From positions 496,001 to 560,000 of the forward strand of contig CBDCKA010000001.1 in NCBI GenBank assembly GCA_965218055.1: a DNA stretch of 64,000 nt. Reading direction: 5' to 3'. Source of the stretch: CBDBKE01 sp965218055 (lineage in GTDB: Bacteria; Acidobacteriota; Terriglobia; JAJPHL01; JAPKYU01). Of the stretch, positions 24,190 through 33,979 are shown piece after piece. The number at the start of each line of letters is the position of its first letter. Positions within the stretch are counted from its first letter, which is position 1. Under the pieces are notes generated by a model. The model was given only the letters and a program-made list of their open reading frames with translations. It was not told the DNA's origin and made no database searches. A program made the translations under genes and the position numbers.

Positions 24190-24350
24190 TGAGGGCTAAC
24201 CGATTGATGATTGAACCGCGGCGAAGTATAGCACGCGAATCACGCTGCTCATGCCCAACCGCCATGGAAGCCGTCGGGAGATTATCTCCCGGATGTCCTT
24301 GACTTCCCAAATCCTGGGGGAGCAGAATTCGCTTCAGACAGCCTCGCAGA
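24014..24350. repeat. Segmental duplication, right copy
   Basis: Direct-repeat partner of 19505-19840, covering the truncated small gene and its upstream region. The rest of the gap up to 24611 holds no gene or motif that I can recognise. Confidence 0.7.
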
Positions 24351-24611
24351 AGGGCGTTCCAGCTGAATCCCGCGTCGTCCAGCCCACGCGAGGCCGTCAA
24401 TCGCAGGAGGGCACCTCTAGGACGTGTCAGAAGGCAGTCTGAGCCAAAACATCTCGAATGTTAGCTCAATTGCCATTTATCAGCTTCCTTTCTGTGCCTC
24501 AGCACCTTCTCGTGGCCTGCTGCCCTAGTGGGCTGAAATTCCATTGCTGACGAACGATGTCTTGATCGCGAAAGCGCTACAGCGAAGGAAACAGGGAGCT
24601 GCCAGTCGTCG

Positions 24612-25361
24612 CTACTCCAGCGGTTCCAGTCCAACAGAACCAAATGCCACTGACAAAAGGCGGTTATCGCTACCAAGCTTTACTGCTTTTCCCATAGCAA
24701 ATTCGATAACATTGACCTTTCTGCGGGACAGGTCATGCGGCAGGGGAGTGACGTGCCTTTTGTTTCCAGCCAAGTCTTGCTCGTCCAATTTGGCGACGAT
24801 CACGCTATTGACGGAAACTTCCATTGATTGCCCGGGGATCGACCTGGGTACGTACGTGTCGAACACAAGTTGAACCCTGCCTTTGTTCGGGAAGAAAAGA
24901 TAGACGCGGGCTAGCGCGCCGTTAACCCAGCGCATTGGCCGTTCTTGGCCCTCAAGTATAGTAAAACCCAGAGCGAAACGCGAGAAGCGCGAGTGGTTCA
25001 TTGTCAACGTTGCAGGAGCCTCTTCTAGATGGGATGGGAAAGGCAGAATCCAGGCTTCGCGGCTGAATAGATTGCCACGAATGCGATAGCGCACAACTTT
25101 GGGAAGCGCTTCCAGAACATGTTCACGTGCGCCTCCAGGTTCAAGCTCATACCAAAGGAATACGCGTTCACGCTCGGAGGTCTCATTAAGACTATACATG
25201 GGAATACCCGGGAATTGGCCATCCAGTCCAAAAGCATCGTTGATCGTCGCCGGGACGTCACCTATGCTCACTGGGGCACGTGAGAATCTTAGGGGTCCCT
25301 GCGCTTTTGGCGGTTTCACCAATATAGCAGCGTTTGCACCCCCACTCACACGGGGGAGGAT
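24612..25361 (-). pseudogene. Membrane sulfatase-like protein, C-terminal part
   Basis: This is the 3' part of a gene split by the IS at 25362-26641. It continues the alkaline-phosphatase/sulfatase fold (SGGANAAILVKPPKAQGP, then PVSIGDVPATINDAFGLDG, typical of the region closing the active site) and ends in a beta-sandwich domain. With the IS and one copy of the 4-bp duplication removed, the two parts join in frame through GDAVIL-PRVSGG to give about 717 aa. Confidence 0.85.
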
Positions 25362-25390
25362 TGACCTGCCGGTTTTCTTCGGACCACCGA

Positions 25391-26314
25391 TTACTGGAGA
25401 ACAGCGCCAGTCGGCATGGTTAAGTCGCTCTCGTGTTCTTCTTGGTCAGCGTGAGCCGGCATCGCCGGCGAGCGCCCACCGTCATCCGAGCCAGCACGGA
25501 GCTGCGCTTTGAACTCGGCTGGCGTCAGATAGCCAAGGCTCGAGTGCGGTCGCACGTCGTTGTAGTGCCGTCGCCATTGCTCGATCCCCACCTTCGCGTC
25601 CACGCGGTTCCGAAACCACTGCAGGCTCAGATACTCGTCGCGGAACTTCCCGTTGAACGATTCGTCGGTCGCATTCTGCCACGGCTTCCCCGGCTCGATG
25701 AGCGCGGTTTCGATCTGCGCCTGGAGCAGCCACCGGAGAATCGCACCCGCGACAAACTCGGGGCCGTTGTCGGACCGGAGGTAACGTGGGGCTCCGTGGA
25801 CGCTCACGAGCTGCGTGAGCACCTCGATAACGCGCCCGGACCGAATGCCGCCGGCCACGTCGATCGCGAGTGACTCGCGGGTCCATTCGTCGACGACGGT
25901 GAGGCACTTGAGCGTCTGCCCATTCGCGCAGGTGTCGAACACGAAGTCGTACGCCCAGACGTGATTGACCGCAGTGGCGGGCACCGGGCGGGGCCGGTTC
26001 AGGGCGACCCGGCGCCGCGGCCGCCGCCGAGGCACCTGCAACCCCGCCTGGCGCCAGAGGCGATGGGTCCGGTCCGTGCTCATCGTGTGCCCTTCGCGTT
26101 TTAGGAAAATCCGAATCCGGCGATAGCCGTACCGCGGATACTGCGCCGCCAGACGACGCATCGCGGCCAGCGCCGGGGCATCCCGGTCGACCAGCCGCGA
26201 CTGGTAGCCCAGCGTGGACCGTGCGACGGAGAGCAAGGCGCACGCGCGGCGACCCGACAGACCGCGTGCACGTGCATACGCGACCTGCGGCCGGCGCACG
26301 CGTGCGCCTACCAT
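25391..26314 (-). CDS. IS407-group transposase OrfB (copy 2)
   Basis: The product is 307 aa, almost identical to the OrfB of copy 1, with the same DDE residues. It is expressed as OrfAB by -1 slippage on the A7 run at 26314-26320. Confidence 0.9.
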   Translation of the reverse strand: MVGARVRRPQVAYARARGLSGRRACALLSVARSTLGYQSRLVDRDAPALAAMRRLAAQYPRYGYRRIRIFLKREGHTMSTDRTHRLWRQAGLQVPRRRPRRRVALNRPRPVPATAVNHVWAYDFVFDTCANGQTLKCLTVVDEWTRESLAIDVAGGIRSGRVIEVLTQLVSVHGAPRYLRSDNGPEFVAGAILRWLLQAQIETALIEPGKPWQNATDESFNGKFRDEYLSLQWFRNRVDAKVGIEQWRRHYNDVRPHSSLGYLTPAEFKAQLRAGSDDGGRSPAMPAHADQEEHESDLTMPTGAVLQ

Positions 26315-26571
26315 TTTTTTCGGGTGATCTCCTTGAGCACGTCGATCTCCAGATCTCGATCGGCCACCATCTTTTTCAGCCGGCCGTTCTCCTGCTCGAG
26401 CTGCCGCAGCCGCTTCACATCGGCGGGCTCCAACGTGCCGAAGTGTTTCCGCCAGGCGTAGAGCGTCTGGGCGCTGACGCCGTTCTTTTTGGCCACCTCC
26501 GGGACGGGCCGCTGATCGGCCTCGCGGAGGATCGTCACCATCTGCTCTTCGGTAAACCGGGTCTTCTTCAT
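26308..26571 (-). CDS. IS407-group transposase OrfA (copy 2)
   Basis: The product is 87 aa. An HTH and a leucine-zipper-like C-terminus end in EITRKKW-stop. The stop lies just past the A7 slippery run, giving the classical IS3-family arrangement that copy 1 has lost. Confidence 0.9.
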   Translation of the reverse strand: MKKTRFTEEQMVTILREADQRPVPEVAKKNGVSAQTLYAWRKHFGTLEPADVKRLRQLEQENGRLKKMVADRDLEIDVLKEITRKKW

Positions 26572-26641
26572 GGCTCCCTCGTTTCTCCGAGGGCGCCATT
26601 CTCTCAGGCTTCAGCTGGTCCGGAAATCGCCAGGCAGGTCA

Positions 26642-28049
26642 GGATCACCGCGTCCCCCACAGAGTTCAACGATGGGGTGAGCCATGGGCTGCCGTGATCG
26701 CCGTGCATGATGATCATAGTTTCATCATAAATGCCCAGTTGCTTGAGCTTTTGGACCAAGCGCTCAAGTTGCAATAAGGTACAGGTGACCTGGGCGCGTA
26801 TGTTTTCGTAGTTCTTTTCTTGCGTCCCAACGTAGGAACAGTTCTCGTTAAACAGTATTGGAGAATGCCCGCCCGCGACATGGAAGTAGTTGTAAGAGGC
26901 AGGACGCTCATCAGTTGTCATATTTTCGAGAAACAGATCAAAGATGGCCGAATAGGAATGCGATCTTGTCACCAGCTGGGACAGAAACCACTGTTCGTCA
27001 TTATAGATGTACCGACGAATCGGAACCGGCGTGACCTGAAACAAGGCAATATCCAAGAGGTAAAGGCCGATCCGTCCCGTGTGCGTAGATTTTTCCGAAC
27101 TGATCGTCCGTCCATTGAAAACGTCCCCAGCCGTACAAGCAGTGTAACGCCCCACACAATAGGAACCACGCCACTGATAGGCGAACGTCTTGAAGTCATG
27201 CAGGGCCAAAGTGTTAACGATGGAGTGTTCGTTGAGAGTCGTCCAGATGTACTTAAGAGTGAAAGGCAAAGATGGAACAAAGTCCCTATCAGGTTCGGGG
27301 CCCCGGCCTGTCATGAAAAATGGAATCGAAGCAAAAGAGCCTGGATAGCGCCCTGTAGCACGTGTAAACAAAGTGAAACCATCGAACACTTCAGAGTATC
27401 GATCGAAGTCAGAAGCCACAATCTCGTACATCAGAGCGCCCGTGGTGTTATCCGGCACAATGTGAATGACGTTGCGCTTTCTGGACAGGCGATAGAAATC
27501 GTTAAAGTAAACGGATAGATCTCGAACAGTTCTTGCGGACTGTTGAATCATATGAAACTTGGTAATCGTCGCATGAAGGAACCCGATGCCATGGAATAGC
27601 AGTATGAAGAGAGAAACAGAATAGAAAAGCTCCTGCTGCCGCCTGAATACAACAATCAGGATTGCAAGGCCGAGGATTACAGCTATTTCTATATGTGCGA
27701 GCGTACTCAGTGCTTCCCAGTCAATCAGTGTCCCGTCAAAGGGTCGATGTCTCGCGAAACCAAACAATATCTTGGATTCAATGAAAGCCACGACGCTGAG
27801 GAATGTAACGGCAGCTAAGAATATCTGAGAGTGAAGCTTGCCGGCACCAAAGTATAAGACGGCGCTCAAACCGGATGAGGCAAGTAGGAACAAGAGGCAC
27901 AAGTGAGCGAAATTGACTGAGAAGCTAATGATGTTATTCAGGAATATGTGAAGCGGGGCAAAGAAGAATATCTGGGAAACAAAAGCGGAAACAATGATAA
28001 TGACTCGCCAGTCAAGGCGTTTAATCATTGAGTGTATGCCCTGCTTCAC
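26642..28049 (-). pseudogene. Membrane sulfatase-like protein, N-terminal part
   Basis: This is the 5' part (about 468 residues) of the gene interrupted by IS copy 2. It begins with about five membrane segments (up to about residue 175). The sulfatase/alkaline-phosphatase domain follows: HIVPDNTTGALMYEI (metal and nucleophile region), FDGFTLFTRATGRYPGSFAS, NYFHVAGGHSP and the metal site MIIMHGDHGSPW. The layout resembles membrane LPS or glycan modifying transferases and sulfatases. GTG at 28049 and ATG at 28028 are both possible starts. The IS adds a false C-terminus (TCLAISGPAEA). Confidence 0.85.
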
Positions 28050-28316
28050 GGGTCCTGAAGTGATTGTCCGTTGCTTCAGTACTCTTATCGGAAATTAACC
28101 TTTTGCCTCTGCGGCGGTTGAGAGTATACACCCGTCTGCCCCCAGTGGAGTCCTGTGAGCACAATTGTTTCTCCGAGACGGTCCCAGCGGCGCGCAACAG
28201 CCCTTCCAATGGTCGTGAAAACACGGCGGCGCCGCTCCTGGAGCCCGAGTTTTCAGATACCGCTGCGTGCAAAGGCTCTTTTGGAACTGACCTCTCCGTT
28301 GTCACAGCGAGTAGTT

Positions 28317-28580
28317 CTATCCTGCCGGGAGCGCGAGGGCCTCAATCCGTCCTACTATTGCTCCGAACGGACGCCGCGTCAGATGCCTCTCCGCCAACAT
28401 CAGGCAATGATAGCGGGCATGTTTCACCAAGCGCCCTCCGGTCTTCACCAGTCGCTGCTGGCGGCTCGTCAAGGACCAGTTCCCGATCCGCTTGCGGCAA
28501 TACCAGCCGTCGCCACAGGTTCCCCAGGTTGTAGGCGATCACGCTCAGCCACAGGCACACATCGTTGGACCGGAACCGAT
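28317..28580 (-). pseudogene. IS1380-family transposase remnant (C-terminal end)
   Basis: The minus strand reads NDVCLWLSVIAYNLGNLWRR, then after a one-base shift KRIGNWSLTSRQQRLVKTGG, RLVKHARYHCLMLAERHLTR and ALALPAG-stop. These are the usual closing sequences of IS1380-type transposases. The rest of the element is missing. It lies between the sulfatase-like gene and the phosphoesterase. Confidence 0.8.
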
Positions 28581-28587
28581 GGCAAGC

Positions 28588-29859
28588 TCAGGCGCGGACT
28601 AGCTGGAAGCGGCTAATCTCCGGCGGGCACTGGACACGGATCGGCAAGCCCACAAATCCCACGCCGCGGTTCACGTACAGGTAGTGGTGACCTTCCCGGT
28701 ACAGGCCGCTGAGATAGCGGAACACGGCCGAGCCCAGCGCCAGCGGGCGCCCGTTGTGCTCGGCGATCACGATCTGGCCGCCGCCGTGGGTGTGCCCAGC
28801 CAGCGTCAGGGAAATGCCGAACTCGGGCGCCTCGTAGAAAACGTGGGGGTGATGAACGAGCAGAATGCGGGGCGCGGAGCCCTGATAGCCCTCGAGCGTC
28901 TGCCGCAGCGCCGCACGCGCCATCCGGCTCAGGTAGAGGTTGGGATTGCCGCGGCGAACGCCGGTCCAATCCAGCCCCAGCAGCAACAGTTCCTCGCCGT
29001 CCAGGTGCAGGCTCACACGCCGATTGCGCAGCATTCGCACCCCCACCCCTTCCATACTTTCGATGAGGCGCAGGCACCCAGGATATGCCGGCCGGCGCTG
29101 GTCGGCGTAGTAGTCATGGTTGCCCAGGATGCCAAAAACGCCCAGCGGCGCTCGCAAGCGGCTGAGCTCCCGCTGCGCGACAGGCAACAGGTCCAGGCTG
29201 GTATCCAGGATGTCGCCGGTGATGACCACCAGGTCCGAGCGGAGATTGTTGGCCGCCTCAATGGCGCGGCGCAGCTCCCGCTCGCGAATGTAGGCGCCGG
29301 CGTGCAGGTCCGAAAGCTGGGTAATGGTCAATCCGTCGAAGGCCCGCGGTAAATTCCTCACCGGGATCTTCACCAGAGGCGAGACTTCCAGCTCATCGGC
29401 GCCATAGATTGCTCTGGCTGAGAATGCAAACAACACCGGTGGGACCACGGCGGCGGCGGAAGCCAGAAAATTCCGCCGGGCCAGCACGGTCGGCTGGACT
29501 GGCTCGCGGCGCCGAAACAACCAGCGGCCAGCATGGACGATTCCGGCCACCAGCTCAGCCGGGAAGGCCAGCAGCAGGAAAACCACCAGCATGGCAACCC
29601 AGGCGTAGAACGGGTAGACGAACCAGCGCAGGGCCATCTGGGGAAGATGGTGCAGGCGCACGCCAGCCAGCCAGAGCAGTATCAGGACCAGGTAAGGAGC
29701 GTTCATCAACAGGAATAGGCTGCGCACGGCCCGGACCCATCGGGCGGCCGCCTCACCCGAGCGCCAGCGCAGCACCAGGCGGCGCGCCTTACAGTAGAGG
29801 TAGTAGTTGAGCCCAGCCAGGAAGGCGCCCAGGATACCGGCGGCCAAGACAAACCTCAT
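28588..29859 (-). CDS. Membrane-anchored metallophosphoesterase
   Basis: The product is 423 aa. Hydrophobic segments cover about residues 4-22, 47-67 and 77-108. An RRNFL-hydrophobic stretch (about 128-150) follows. The calcineurin-like phosphoesterase domain then has the full metal-site series: SDLHAG (183), GDILD, GNHD, VHHPH and GHTHGGG. It is similar in layout to YkuE/YaeI-type enzymes that act on lipid-linked phosphates. The substrate cannot be read here. Its location beside sugar-nucleotide genes suggests an envelope role. Confidence 0.85.
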   Translation of the reverse strand: MRFVLAAGILGAFLAGLNYYLYCKARRLVLRWRSGEAAARWVRAVRSLFLLMNAPYLVLILLWLAGVRLHHLPQMALRWFVYPFYAWVAMLVVFLLLAFPAELVAGIVHAGRWLFRRREPVQPTVLARRNFLASAAAVVPPVLFAFSARAIYGADELEVSPLVKIPVRNLPRAFDGLTITQLSDLHAGAYIRERELRRAIEAANNLRSDLVVITGDILDTSLDLLPVAQRELSRLRAPLGVFGILGNHDYYADQRRPAYPGCLRLIESMEGVGVRMLRNRRVSLHLDGEELLLLGLDWTGVRRGNPNLYLSRMARAALRQTLEGYQGSAPRILLVHHPHVFYEAPEFGISLTLAGHTHGGGQIVIAEHNGRPLALGSAVFRYLSGLYREGHHYLYVNRGVGFVGLPIRVQCPPEISRFQLVRA

Positions 29860-29920
29860 CTGCCCTCAGCATACTTACGCGGGCGCCAGGCTGGCAAGGG
29901 AAGAAAGTTACGGCATTGGC

Positions 29921-30901
29921 CTACTTGTCTTGGATCCGCGACGCATGCCAGCGCCAGGCGGCTGCGACAATCGAATCCAGCTCCGGGTAGCGCGGCCGCC
30001 AGCCCAGCACCTGGGAGGCCCGGCTCGTATCGGCCACCAGGGCGGCCGGATCGCCCGCACGCCGGCCGGTTTCGCGCACGGGAACGCGCCGTTCACTGAC
30101 TCGCTCCACCGCCTGGACCACTTCCCGAACGGAGTGCCCTTTGCCCGTGCCCAGGTTCAACGCCAGGCTGCCGCCACCGTTGGCGAGATAGCGTAACGCC
30201 AGCACGTGTGCTTCGGCCAGGTCCGTCACATGGATGTAATCGCGGACGGCTGTTCCGTCCGGGGTCGGGTAGTCGGTTCCGTAAATCTCAACAAAAGGCC
30301 GCTCGCCCAGCGCGGCCTGGATCACCAGCGGAATCAGGTGGGTCTCGGGCTCATGTTGTTCGCCGATCTCGCCTTCCGGATCCGCCGCCGCCGCGTTGAA
30401 GTAGCGCAGCGACATCCAGCTCAGCCCGTATGCCTGCCCATACCAGTCGAGCACCCGCTCGACAAACAACTTGGATTCACCGTAAGGATTCACGGGGCGC
30501 TGCGGATGATCCTCACGGATGGGGACGCTCTCGGGAAGCCCGTAGCTAGCACAACTGGAGGAGAAGACGATGTGCCGGACGCCGTTGTCGAGCATGGCTT
30601 CAAGCAGATTCAGTGTATTGGCAACATTATTGCGGAAGTATTTTCTGGGATTGGCGACCGGCTCGGGCACGTACGCGTATGCGGCAAAGTGAACCACTGC
30701 TTCCACGCGATATTCCCGCAAGACTGCTTGCAGCAAGCCTCGATCGGCCAGATCCCCGACCACCAGCGGACCCCAGCGCACCGCCCGGCGATGCCCGAGC
30801 TCCAGGCTATCCAGCACGATCGGTTGGAAGCCGGAGTGGGCCAATACTTTCGTCGTGTGGCTTCCGACGTACCCCGCCCCGCCTGTGACTAGAATTCGCA
30901 T
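29921..30901 (-). CDS. galE: UDP-glucose 4-epimerase
   Basis: The product is 326 aa from the ATG at 30901, where the NAD-binding motif begins directly (MRILVTGGAGYVGSHTTKVL). Interconverts UDP-glucose and UDP-galactose. Signatures: HFAAYAYVPEPVANP, FSSSCASYG with the catalytic Ser, YGESKLFVE with Tyr-X3-Lys, RYFNAAAADPEGEIGE, GTAVRDYIHVTDLA. The length is normal. It is divergent from kdsD across a 215-bp gap. Confidence 0.93.
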   Translation of the reverse strand: MRILVTGGAGYVGSHTTKVLAHSGFQPIVLDSLELGHRRAVRWGPLVVGDLADRGLLQAVLREYRVEAVVHFAAYAYVPEPVANPRKYFRNNVANTLNLLEAMLDNGVRHIVFSSSCASYGLPESVPIREDHPQRPVNPYGESKLFVERVLDWYGQAYGLSWMSLRYFNAAAADPEGEIGEQHEPETHLIPLVIQAALGERPFVEIYGTDYPTPDGTAVRDYIHVTDLAEAHVLALRYLANGGGSLALNLGTGKGHSVREVVQAVERVSERRVPVRETGRRAGDPAALVADTSRASQVLGWRPRYPELDSIVAAAWRWHASRIQDK

Positions 30902-30959
30902 CAAAGTACGAATCGGAGAAAGCCTCCGCGCTTTACTACAACTCTGTGCCCGGCGTATG

Positions 30960-30965
30960 ATTATA
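30960..30965 (-). promoter_or_regulatory. Possible -10 box for galE
   Basis: TATAAT on the minus strand lies 59 bp before the galE ATG. The -35 region at 17-bp spacing is poor, so this is a weak call. Confidence 0.3.
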
Positions 30966-31115
30966 GTTGCGTCCGTATGCGGATGAAAAGCGACCCGAGA
31001 GATCGACCTAGCCTCCAGGGTCCGCAACCTATCTCTAAAAGGTCCACGGGTGATTGTTTCCGATGTAAATCGTTCAGCGGTTCACTGCGCAGTCGGGAAC
31101 CCCAACTGAATCACC

Positions 31116-32087
31116 ATGAGCCTCAAAGCTGCTCGTAAAGTTCTGGAGATCGAGCGCGACGCGCTGGTGCGGTTACTGGAGCGCCTGTCGGACGGCGGGG
31201 GCAGACAATTCGAGCGGGCTGTGGAACTGATCCTGGCCTGCCAAGGCCGGGTGGTTCTCACCGGAATGGGCAAGTCGGGCATAGTGGCCCAGAAAATTGC
31301 CGCAACCTTCGCCTCGACGGGCACGCCCGCTCTGTTCCTCCATCCCGGCGAGGCGGCGCACGGCGACCTTGGCATCCTGGTGAAGGGCGACGTGTTGATT
31401 GCTCTCAGCTATGGCGGCGAAACAGAGGAAGTGAATCAGCTGTTGCCAGCCGCCAAGCGTCTGGGCATCGCAATTGTTGCCCTGACTGGCAACAATAAAT
31501 CCACGCTAGCACAAGCTGTCGACGTCGTTCTCGATATCAGCGTGCAACGCGAAGCCTGCTCGCTGAATCTCACCCCGACAGCGTCCACCACGGCGATGGT
31601 GGCCCTGGGAGACGCACTGGCAATTGCGCTGCTGGAGGTCCGAGGCTTCAAGGAAGAGGACTTCGCCAGGCTCCATCCCCGGGGACGTCTGGGCAGGAAA
31701 CTCCAACGCGTGGAAACCTTGATGCACACCGGCGACGGGGTTCCTCGCGTCTTGCCCGCAGCTCCGATCCCTGAGGTCATCTATGAAATGAGCCGCAAGG
31801 GTCTAGGCATGACTACCGTGGTGGAAGCCCAAAACAAACTGGTGGGTATTGTCACCGACGGTGACCTACGCAGACTGATGCAGGACCGCAAGCAACAGGC
31901 GCTCGACCTCACCGCCGGAGAGTGCATGACGAAAAACCCCGCCACGATCTTCAAAACGGAACTGGCTTGGGCGGCCCTAGGAATCATGGAGCAAAAAAAA
32001 ATTACATGCGTCATCGTCGTAGACAAAGACCACCGAGTCGAAGGCGTGCTCCACCTCCACGACCTCTGGACTACGCAATTCCTTTAA
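31116..32087 (+). CDS. kdsD: D-arabinose-5-phosphate isomerase (KpsF/GutQ family)
   Basis: The product is 323 aa. A SIS domain (about 35-180) has the GMGKSGIVAQKIAATFASTG loop, HPGEAAHGDLG and LSYGGETEEV. It is followed by the SLNLTPTASTTAMVALGDAL helix and two CBS domains (about 205-320). The enzyme makes arabinose-5-phosphate for KDO synthesis, which implies a KDO-containing LPS or capsule. It fits the surrounding polysaccharide genes. Confidence 0.93.
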   Translation: MSLKAARKVLEIERDALVRLLERLSDGGGRQFERAVELILACQGRVVLTGMGKSGIVAQKIAATFASTGTPALFLHPGEAAHGDLGILVKGDVLIALSYGGETEEVNQLLPAAKRLGIAIVALTGNNKSTLAQAVDVVLDISVQREACSLNLTPTASTTAMVALGDALAIALLEVRGFKEEDFARLHPRGRLGRKLQRVETLMHTGDGVPRVLPAAPIPEVIYEMSRKGLGMTTVVEAQNKLVGIVTDGDLRRLMQDRKQQALDLTAGECMTKNPATIFKTELAWAALGIMEQKKITCVIVVDKDHRVEGVLHLHDLWTTQFL

Positions 32088-32199
32088 CCCTGACCGCATA
32101 TTAAGGCAAGTCAGAACAAAAAGCTCACCCGTCGCCAGCACGCGCATTCGGCAATCATTGGAATTTGTGAATAGATTCCAGTATTGCCGCCCCAGCACG

Positions 32200-32763
32200 T
32201 CAGCGTTCGGTGAGCATGTGCTCGAGAATCGATGACACCTGGCCTCGGTCTTTAGTGGAAAAGTACCAATCAATGGTGCGATGCAAGCCGTCGACAAACT
32301 TCACCTCTGGTTCCCAGCCAAGCAGTTTTTTTGCCAACGAATTGTCTGCCACCCGGTTGTTCGGCCCGGTGGGCATTTCCGGATGGAGTTCCACTTTCAG
32401 TCTGCGGCCCGTGTAGCGGAGCACCTCGTGGACAGCATCCATCACCTTGATCCGCTCCATCGTGCCCAGATTCACCCCTGTCCCATCGTCAATGTGTTCA
32501 GCGGCAAGGATTGTGCCGCGAACGATGTCGTCTATATAAGTCCAGTTCCTGATCTGCTCACCTGTGCCCCACACTGCAAAAGGGTCCTGCTCGACAAACG
32601 CGCGGGCAATCATGGCGATCACGGCATGGTTTTCAACCCCGCCTGGCCCGTACACGGTAAAGTAGCGGCAGGAAGAGGACTTCATCCCCCAGTCTCGATA
32701 GTACGCCCGCAGCGTCATTTCCCCCATGAGCTTGGCCCAGCCGTACATGTTGTCCGCGTCATC
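32200..32763 (-). pseudogene. NAD-dependent sugar epimerase, N-terminus lost
   Basis: About 187 residues remain, starting at DADNMYGWAKLMGEM (the Tyr-X3-Lys motif). The substrate-binding half follows (RYFTVYGPGG, NWTYIDDIVRGTI, GVNLGTMERI). The Rossmann half with the Gly-rich NAD motif is absent. Upstream the frame meets a stop at the junction with the truncated methyltransferase, so a deletion has fused the two gene ends. Confidence 0.85.
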
Positions 32764-33467
32764 GGCCTAGCAGGTACTTGAGGTCAGTTAGCGTATACTC
32801 ATGCCAATGGTGCCCATACTGCAGGTCTTTGTTCGGGTCCCGCTCGGCCTCAAACTCTTGGAGTGACCACCAGCTCCTTCCTATGAGCAGTCTTACTCGC
32901 TGATATATCCAGGATTGGTTCGGTGTTGAAATCAGTAAGCAGCCCGCAGGTTTGAGCACTCTCTGAAGCTCACCTATCACGTCGAAAGGATTCGCGGTGA
33001 GGTGTTCGAGCACCTCCGTGAACAATACCCAGTCGAAGAAGTTATCCGGGTACGGAACTGCGTCCACCCCCGCTGTGTAGCTCCCGAACGGGATACCGAA
33101 CCTACCAAATCTGGCAGCTAGCTGCAAATTTGTAGCGTATTCCGGAACATCCAGAGCATAGAACATGTTTAAAACCAACCTTCCTTAGCGCTACACTCGT
33201 AAGTCCAAGGTAGGCACCAACATCCAAGATTTTCACATCTTCCCCGCTGACGTAGCCCAGCAGTGTATTCAAGTGGAAACTGATTTCACCTTTCATTCGG
33301 TCAAAATAGTCGCTACCCCACACTCCGTAGTGCGGCCGCGGCTCGTAGATCTCCTCACCCAGCAATGATGTAAGAACTTCAGCAGTCATCCGAGACAAAC
33401 TCACCAAACTCCAAGTCCGAGCAGCATTCCAACCGATTTCATCCTCACCTGCGTGCCAAACAACCAT
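32759..33467 (-). pseudogene. SAM-dependent methyltransferase, frameshifted and 3'-truncated
   Basis: The first frame (33467 to about 33165) carries SAM motif I, VKILDVGAYLGLTSVALRKV. The second frame (about 33165 to 32759) continues YALDVPEYATNL and VLFTEVLEHLTANPFDV, then GELQRVLKPAGCLLISTPN. An indel near 33160-33175 separates them. The protein stops after LKYLLGR at the junction with the truncated epimerase, so its C-terminus is lost as well. Confidence 0.85.
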
Positions 33468-33979
33468 CGCTTCAAGTGAGAACTATTCGGCCAGTACACT
33501 CGGTGAAGAAACCAAGAAACAAAGCCGCCCCCACCGAATCCCCTGGCAACTGCATAACCCTCCCGCAGTTGTTCTCTCTCCCGAAGAATCGTCTTACTGC
33601 TCATGTGCCACCGCTAATTCGCCAGGTGCCTGTCTACCGCAGCTATGCTACACCTTTCGGCCGCCCGTAGCCAATACTCGTAGTCCATCGCAAAGTTCAG
33701 TTCCTCATTAAACGGTCCTAACCGTTCCCACACCGACGCACGGAAAAACACAGTTGGCTGCCAAATTATATTATGCCGCAACAAGCGCTTCCTCTTGAAG
33801 GGAACCGCTTTCTTTCTCCTCAGAACATTTCCCTCGACGTCCATGAAACAACAGGTCCCGCAAATGAGCCCAATCGTAGGATGATGTTGGAAATACTCGT
33901 TGACGTAGTGAAAGGCCTCGGGTTCATATGTGTCGTCGGCGCAGAGGTATGCCAAGACGCTGCCCTGTGCACATCCTAG
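33401..33979 (-). pseudogene. GT2 glycosyltransferase, C-terminal part with an internal stop
   Basis: This continues the N-terminal part at 35319-35547 across the IS5-type element. Joined sequence reads QAHAINKGL-GCAQGSVLAYLCADD, the Asp-Asp region of a GT-A fold. A TAG at 33614-33616 interrupts AVDRHLAN-stop-RWHMSSKT. The same frame stays open with a typical GT2 C-terminus to 33401. So the gene carries an IS insertion and a separate nonsense change. Confidence 0.85.

Larger units (their letters stand above)
25362..26641 (-). mobile_element. IS3-family element, IS407 group, copy 2
   Basis: The element is 1280 bp, inverted relative to copy 1 and differing at only a few bases. Ends are TGACCTGCC...GGCAGGTCA. 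It is flanked by the 4-bp target duplication GGAT (25358-25361 and 26642-26645), as expected for the IS407 group. The orfA/orfB junction has seven A, the normal slippery run. It looks complete and potentially active. Confidence 0.93.

Noticed and set aside
7898..26641. Inversion of the 16-kb segment between the two inverted IS407-group copies
   Set aside because: Copy 2 has a matching target duplication and restores its gene when removed, so its flanks have not been exchanged.
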